Source: Lithacetigena sp037446255 [NCBI: Coprothermobacterota bacterium]
GTDB lineage: Bacteria; Coprothermobacterota; HKB111
Direction: 5' to 3'
Length of the DNA: 26,422 nt
NCBI GenBank assembly: GCA_037446255.1
Contig: JBBIIY010000014.1
Span: 1-26,422 of the forward strand
The translations under genes and the position numbers were made by a program. The notes beneath the pieces are model-generated. The model had not been told where the DNA came from, made no database searches, and saw nothing but the letters and a program-made list of their open reading frames with translations. Of the stretch, positions 21,923 through 26,422 are shown one piece after another; the stretch's first letter is position 1, and each line of letters opens with the position of its first letter.

Positions 21923-22828
21923 ATGAAACTGGTGGAAACTGTTCCAAATTTCAGCGAAGGAAGAAGAAAGGATGTTATAGAAAAAGTTATTGATGCCCTT
22001 TCTTCCATGAAAGGGACGCATCTGCTTGACTACACTTCCGACCCGGACCACAACCGTTCGGTGGTTACCCTTATTGGTGAACCCAAAAGCATTGTAGAAG
22101 CACTTTTTCGGGGAACTCAGAAAACTACCGAACTTATAGACCTTACCCGACAACAGGGCGCTCATCCCCGAATTGGAGCTATGGATGTTATACCCTTCAT
22201 TCCTTATAAAGGTATCACTATGAATGAATGTATTGAACTATCAAAATCTTTAGGTGAAAGGATTGCCGAAGAGTTAAAGATTCCTGTTTATCTCTATGCT
22301 TATTCAGCCACTATCCCTGCCCGAAAAAGGCTTCCTGATGTAAGAAAAGGGGAATTTGAAGGGCTAATAGAAGAAATCAAATTACCTGAAAGGCATCCTG
22401 ATTTTGGTAAACCGGTTATGCACCCTACCGCTGGAGCTACCGCGGTAGGAGCTCGTAAATTCCTTATTGCATATAACATTAACCTTGATACCAGAGAGGT
22501 CAAGATAGCCGAGAAAATAGCCCGAGCAGTTAGAGAAACCTCCGGTGGACTGGTTAATGTACAGGCTAAAGGCTTGTGGCTGAAGGACCAGGAAATCGTG
22601 CAGGTAACCATGAACCTGATGGATTTTGAGGTTACTCCCATATATCGGGTTTACGAACTCGTTAGAATAGAAGCACAAAGATACGGCGTAGAAATATTGG
22701 AAAGCGAAATCATTGGCTTACCACCAATTAAATCACTTCTGCAATCTCTTTCATATTATCTTAAAATTCGGGGTAAAGGATTTGAATTCAGCTTGGAAGA
22801 AAGATTAACCGAGAAACTACTTGAGTAA
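21923..22828 (+). CDS. ftcD: Glutamate formimidoyltransferase (FtcD)
   Basis: The 301-aa protein transfers the formimino group from N-formimino-L-glutamate to tetrahydrofolate, the last step of one histidine degradation route. Family motifs are ETVPNFSEGRR at the N-terminus, DYTSDPDHNRSVVT, and GAHPRIGAMDVIPF with the catalytic histidine H81 (H82 in the human enzyme). The cyclodeaminase domain of the animal bifunctional enzyme is absent, as usual in bacteria. ATG 21923 is chosen because AAAGGAG lies 8 nt upstream; a TTG at 21902 would put that site inside the gene. hutI follows after 74 nt. Confidence 0.95.
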   Translation: MKLVETVPNFSEGRRKDVIEKVIDALSSMKGTHLLDYTSDPDHNRSVVTLIGEPKSIVEALFRGTQKTTELIDLTRQQGAHPRIGAMDVIPFIPYKGITMNECIELSKSLGERIAEELKIPVYLYAYSATIPARKRLPDVRKGEFEGLIEEIKLPERHPDFGKPVMHPTAGATAVGARKFLIAYNINLDTREVKIAEKIARAVRETSGGLVNVQAKGLWLKDQEIVQVTMNLMDFEVTPIYRVYELVRIEAQRYGVEILESEIIGLPPIKSLLQSLSYYLKIRGKGFEFSLEERLTEKLLE

Positions 22829-22902
22829 TTAAAAGATGTTTTTAGGAATACAAATTTTCAAGGTAACCAATTATCACTTGATACAAAATAAGGGAGGCAT
22901 AA

Positions 22903-24210
22903 ATGATTAACTGTGATTTAATAATCAAAAATATTTCCCAGCTGGTTACTCCAACAATGAACAACAGTTCGGATAATCAAATTGAAAATAGCCTCATAAA
23001 GAATTGTCATGGAGTAGCATATTTAAAAATTATTTCCCCGGCCGAAGTAGGAATTGATGAGGGAAAAATCGTCTATGTAGGTTCACCCTGTGACAACCTT
23101 CAGGTTAAAAATGAAGGAAAAATAATTGATGCCCGGGGTTATATTGCCCTTCCTGCTTTTGTAGACCCCCATACTCATCTAATTTTTAGCGGCTACCGCG
23201 CTGAAGAATTCCACCTTCGGCTTCAGGGTACCACTTACCTGGAGATTCTTCGCAGGGGGGGCGGTATATTAAGTACGGTTAAAAAGGTAAGAGACTGTAG
23301 TTTTGAAGAACTTTACCAGGATTCAAAAAATCACCTGCTAACCCTGGTGGAAAACGGAACCACCACCGTTGAAGTTAAAAGCGGATACGGATTGGATCTG
23401 GACAACGAGGTAAAAATGCTGGAGGTTATCCGGGCTCTAAATAATGAGGGTATAGCCAGGCTCATTCCTACCTTTATGGGGTTACATACCGTTCCTTTTG
23501 AATACCAGGGTAAAACCAGAGAATATGTTGAGTATATGACCGATGAGGTATTACCGGTAATTGCTGAAAAAAAACTGGCGCACTTTGTAGATGTCTTTGT
23601 GGAAAAAGGGGTGTTCACTCCCGAAGAAGCCTTGCCTTTCCTGGAAAAAGCCCGGGAATTAGGATTTGAAATCAGGTTGCACGCCGATGAGTTCAGCGAG
23701 ATTGGCGCTATACCCCTTGCCTGCCAGGTGGGAGCTGTAACCGCTGAACATCTGCTTACTACCAGCGATGCCTCACTTCTGGAAATGGCAAAAAATAAGG
23801 TGATGGCAATTTTATTACCCGGAACGATTTTTTCATTGGGCTTGGATGGTTTTCCTTTCTTCAACCGCTTCCAGAAAGCTGGACTGAAGGTTGCCCTGGG
23901 AACAGACTTTAACCCCGGTACCTCTATGGCAGAGAGTATGGAGTTTATTATTTCCCTCGCGATTACCAGAAACAAGATGCCCCTGGAAGATGCTATCATA
24001 GCTTCTACTCTTCACGGAGCAGTTTCTTTGGGACTCAATGATATTACAGGTTCTCTGGAAACAGGTAAAAGCGCTGATATTATTTTACTGGACCTACCCA
24101 ACTATCAACATTTGGGCTATAAGCAGGGCGTGTCCCATGTGAAAACTGTTTTCTTTGCTGGCAGATTGGTTTCTACGGGCTGTACGAAACCTGATAAACT
24201 TAACCTTTAA
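22903..24210 (+). CDS. hutI: Imidazolonepropionase (HutI)
   Basis: This 435-aa amidohydrolase opens imidazolone-5-propionate to formimino-glutamate, the substrate of FtcD encoded just upstream. Metal ligands are visible: H90 and H92 (DPHTHLIFSG), H260 (RLHADEFSE), and D335 (ALGTDFNPGT); H283 (TAEHLL) is a likely active-site residue. SGYGLD and the MGLHTVP stretch are HutI-specific. An insert of about 25 residues near 17-45 makes it slightly longer than the usual 400-420 aa. The ATG has GGGAGG 6-7 nt upstream. hutH and hutU are not in the window. Confidence 0.95.
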   Translation: MINCDLIIKNISQLVTPTMNNSSDNQIENSLIKNCHGVAYLKIISPAEVGIDEGKIVYVGSPCDNLQVKNEGKIIDARGYIALPAFVDPHTHLIFSGYRAEEFHLRLQGTTYLEILRRGGGILSTVKKVRDCSFEELYQDSKNHLLTLVENGTTTVEVKSGYGLDLDNEVKMLEVIRALNNEGIARLIPTFMGLHTVPFEYQGKTREYVEYMTDEVLPVIAEKKLAHFVDVFVEKGVFTPEEALPFLEKARELGFEIRLHADEFSEIGAIPLACQVGAVTAEHLLTTSDASLLEMAKNKVMAILLPGTIFSLGLDGFPFFNRFQKAGLKVALGTDFNPGTSMAESMEFIISLAITRNKMPLEDAIIASTLHGAVSLGLNDITGSLETGKSADIILLDLPNYQHLGYKQGVSHVKTVFFAGRLVSTGCTKPDKLNL

Positions 24211-24219
24211 CCAGCCATA

Positions 24220-24867
24220 ATGCCTGTGAGTAAACTTTTCAGCAATATTTTGAAGGAACTTAAAGAGCTTATACTTCCTTCCAACTGCCTGTTATGTAAT
24301 ATCTACAGCCAGGGATATCTCTGCGCTGATTGTCAGCAAACATTAAAAGAAATGATTTCACCTATGTATGAATATGACCTGAAAGTTCGTAGCCTTTTCC
24401 AGTATCATGGTGGGATCAGGAAAGTTCTTCACAGGTTCAAGTACGATAGGTTTCGGGAAGCAGGACTGGTGTTAGGCAGTTTTATGGGAGAGTACTACCG
24501 GGAGGTGATGCAAGATAAATATGATTTAATGGTACCGGTACCTCTTCATAAAGATGAGCTCAGGGAGAGGGGTTTTAACCAATCGGAAATATTGGCCCGT
24601 GGTTATATATCTGCCTTTCCCCAGAACCTTTCTCTCACTACACTGGTTAAAATTAAAAAAACCAGGCCACAGGTAAACTTGAATCTTACAGAAAGACGGG
24701 AAAATTTGAAAAATGCTTTCAGCGCTCCCGGTTCCCTGATAGGAAAAACAGTACTTATAATAGATGATGTGTTCACTACTGGGGAAACATTCAAAGCTTG
24801 CAAGTCTACCCTTATCCGAGCTGGTGCCCGGGAGGTTCAGGGGATTACCCTCTGCAGGCAGATTTAA
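24220..24867 (+). CDS. comF: ComF-family phosphoribosyltransferase-like protein
   Basis: The 215-aa protein has the ComF layout: an N-terminal zinc ribbon (C23-x2-C26-x8-C35-x2-C38), the middle motif VPVPLHKDELRERGFNQSE, and the PRPP-binding VLIIDDVFTTGET (178-190). ComF is needed for DNA uptake in competent bacteria, but the family is also common where competence is unknown. It begins 9 nt after hutI with no clear ribosome site, so it is probably translated by coupling. Its stop overlaps that of the opposite nucleotidase gene. The link with histidine degradation looks positional, not functional. Confidence 0.93.
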   Translation: MPVSKLFSNILKELKELILPSNCLLCNIYSQGYLCADCQQTLKEMISPMYEYDLKVRSLFQYHGGIRKVLHRFKYDRFREAGLVLGSFMGEYYREVMQDKYDLMVPVPLHKDELRERGFNQSEILARGYISAFPQNLSLTTLVKIKKTRPQVNLNLTERRENLKNAFSAPGSLIGKTVLIIDDVFTTGETFKACKSTLIRAGAREVQGITLCRQI

Positions 24868-26327
24868 TAATAAACCAGTCTCCCTTCAACTTTACTGCTC
24901 AGGTTTTGGTTATTTCTCAGATACTCTTCCAGTATTTCCCTTCCCGAGGTGGAAACAACTTTAGGTATAGATATTTCCTGGAGTTCTTCCCTGGAAATCT
25001 TAAGGTAGGGAGCGGAGTTATTATAATGGTATCCCTGTAAAGTTATAGAGTAAACATCTTCCTTATTTACCAGTTCTCCTCTGATGGATAAATGCTCCAG
25101 GTGCTTTTCTTTCTCGTTGTATATAGCTTTTATTCCCTGGTTTACCTGATAACACTCCCCTTCACCAGTCCTGTTTTCTGGTCTCATTATATGTGAGAAT
25201 ACCTGATAAAGTTTATCTCCGGATACCTGACATTTATAAATGGGGTCGTCAAAAGCATAACAGGCAAACAGATCTCCTAAAGTTACCAGGGGTCCCAGTT
25301 CTTTTGACCTTATTGACCCACTGGAAGTAAAAGCTACATCAGCATTAGTTCTCTTTGCAAAAATATCGGAAAATAAATTTCCCAGGGATGTTTCCACTTC
25401 CCTCCGGGGATGGGTTAATTTTTCAGCCATCTTACATACCAGGGTGTTGTATTTTCTATCAACTATTTCCTTAAAGGAATTGATATATTTTTGCAGTTCC
25501 TCATCAGGCCTGGCGATAGAGTTGTCAATGGGTATCAACTGCCAGCGGTAGTCAACTATGCTGTTGGTATCGTCATCAACAACAATATCAAACCTGCCAA
25601 TCTGGTTGGTTCCTACTCCTGCCTGGGTTATTAAAATATTGTTAATTTCTTCAGGCTTATCCAGAATGGTATGAGAATGCCCACCGATAATCATATCCAC
25701 ACCCCACTCGGGCTTTAGAAGTCTGGCTAATTCTTTATCGGAATCAAAACCGATATGGGTAAGAAGCACGGTTAAATCTATATCTTCATCCTTATAGGCA
25801 TTTATAATTCTTCCGACTTCCTCGCTGGCTTCAGTTAAAGTGATGAAACTGCCAACCTCTTTATCCTGAGCGATGGCATCAATCACTTTTTCAGTTATTA
25901 TACCTATAAAAAGTATGTCAAAACCAGCCATATTTATTATATGATGGGGTTTCATAAGCCTCTTGTGGAAGTTTTTCATGTACAGGTTGGCATTAACTAT
26001 GGGAAAATTAGCCATCTTTTCCAAAAATAACAGATGAGGAAGACCATAGTCAAATTCATGATTACCCAGAGTCACCACATCAGGGGCCAGATAATTCATT
26101 ATCTCTATGGTGGAAATGCCCCTGTATTCAGTATCTATGATTGATCCCTGAAGCATATCACCAGAAATAGCAAATATAACATTCTCTTCTTCTTTTCTAA
26201 CTTTATTTATATAGCCTGAAAGTAAAGACAGCCCACCTACAAGGGAACTATCTCCTGCTTTTACTTCAGCCAAAAAATCACCGTGCATGTCATTAGAATG
26301 GAGGATGGTAAATTTTTTGGTAACCAT
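24864..26327 (-). CDS. 5'-nucleotidase / 2',3'-cyclic phosphodiesterase family protein, cytoplasmic
   Basis: The 487-aa protein has the two-domain UshA-like layout. The N-terminal metallophosphoesterase domain has dimetal ligands D13 and H15 (SNDMHGD), D57 (SGDMLQGS), N89-H90 (TLGNHEFDYG), H191 (LLTHIGFD), and H217/H219 (GGHSHT). The C-terminal substrate domain starts near 300 (ETSLGNLFSDIFAKRTNADVAF). Most family members are secreted, but here the first motif starts at residue 6 and no signal peptide is present, so it should act in the cytoplasm. It probably hydrolyses nucleoside monophosphates, cyclic nucleotides or a related phosphoester. The ATG has a GAGGTG site upstream. Confidence 0.92.
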   Translation of the reverse strand: MVTKKFTILHSNDMHGDFLAEVKAGDSSLVGGLSLLSGYINKVRKEEENVIFAISGDMLQGSIIDTEYRGISTIEIMNYLAPDVVTLGNHEFDYGLPHLLFLEKMANFPIVNANLYMKNFHKRLMKPHHIINMAGFDILFIGIITEKVIDAIAQDKEVGSFITLTEASEEVGRIINAYKDEDIDLTVLLTHIGFDSDKELARLLKPEWGVDMIIGGHSHTILDKPEEINNILITQAGVGTNQIGRFDIVVDDDTNSIVDYRWQLIPIDNSIARPDEELQKYINSFKEIVDRKYNTLVCKMAEKLTHPRREVETSLGNLFSDIFAKRTNADVAFTSSGSIRSKELGPLVTLGDLFACYAFDDPIYKCQVSGDKLYQVFSHIMRPENRTGEGECYQVNQGIKAIYNEKEKHLEHLSIRGELVNKEDVYSITLQGYHYNNSAPYLKISREELQEISIPKVVSTSGREILEEYLRNNQNLSSKVEGRLVYY

Positions 26328-26386
26328 TAAACACCTCGTTTTTAAAAATGTATAGTGTTATTTTACTCTAAATGTATTATTAAAAA

Positions 26387-26415
26387 AGTAGAAACGGCAC
26401 TGGAAACTTTGTCAA
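26387..26415 (-). promoter_or_regulatory. Candidate vegetative promoter for the nucleotidase gene
   Basis: On the minus strand a perfect TTGACA (26410-26415) is followed after 17 nt by TCTACT (26387-26392; 4 of 6 matches to the -10 consensus), with a T-run after it. The start codon is about 60 nt downstream, beyond an AT-rich leader. Confidence 0.4.
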
Positions 26416-26422
26416 ATGCGTA

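Noticed and set aside
23331-23999. 222-codon open frame on the minus strand inside hutI
   Set aside because: It lies wholly within a well-supported gene in antisense, has serine-rich composition typical of a mirror frame, and shows no family motif.
1-26422. tRNA, rRNA, CRISPR array, complete insertion sequence or prophage genes
   Set aside because: None was recognised: no regularly spaced repeats beyond the two 26-bp copies, no transposase or integrase motifs, and no cloverleaf found by eye.

Overview
The window is 26.4 kb of compact bacterial chromosome. By eye it is AT-rich (roughly 40% GC), with purine-rich AGGAGG-type ribosome sites, frequent TTG and GTG starts, and many overlapping genes. 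The gene set fits a low-GC anaerobe: FabK as enoyl-ACP reductase, TldD/TldE, hut genes, an N-domain-less MgtE and a DUF3795 protein. A Clostridia-like Firmicute or an uncultured candidate phylum with similar content are both possible, and the sequence alone does not decide. There is no phage, plasmid, CRISPR, tRNA or rRNA signal.

Left part (1-6840): the tail of a membrane protein, a squalene-cyclase-fold protein, a GNAT acetyltransferase, an MgtE-type Mg transporter (minus strand), a umuD-umuC translesion polymerase pair (minus), a TrhA/hemolysin III membrane protein (minus), a cysteine-rich DUF3795 protein (plus), and a very short beta-carbonic-anhydrase-like protein (minus) that overlaps DUF3795 tail to tail. 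The gaps hold relics of dispersed repeats, most clearly three consecutive hairpins at 6692-6796.

Centre (6838-17499, minus strand): a near-complete type II fatty acid synthesis operon. In transcription order it reads ECF sigma factor, small membrane protein (candidate anti-sigma), fabZ, fabK, fabH, accD, accA, accB, accC, birA, fabD, fabG, acpP, fabF. Gaps are 0-40 nt and many junctions are 1-11 nt overlaps (ATGA, TGATG). It encodes all four acetyl-CoA carboxylase subunits, the ligase that biotinylates AccB, malonyl transfer to ACP, the carrier itself, and the condensing, reducing and dehydrating enzymes of the cycle. The sigma/anti-sigma-like pair is translationally coupled to fabZ, which suggests envelope-stress or lipid-status control in place of a FapR or FabT repressor gene, neither of which is seen here.

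Upstream of that operon (17500-17821) is a gap with two exact 26-bp copies of a near-palindromic operator-like sequence exactly 80 bp apart. The first copy lies inside a plausible plus-strand promoter, and the second lies just before a strong Shine-Dalgarno sequence that has no normal gene behind it. To its right, on the minus strand, are tldD and tldE (a metalloprotease pair) followed by an unrecognised membrane-anchored protein, with a 10-bp-stem hairpin between tldE and that gene.

Right part (21442-26422): a 480-bp gap with a REP-like hairpin, then ftcD and hutI (last steps of histidine degradation) and comF on the plus strand. These meet a cytoplasmic 5'-nucleotidase-family gene (minus) with overlapping stop codons.
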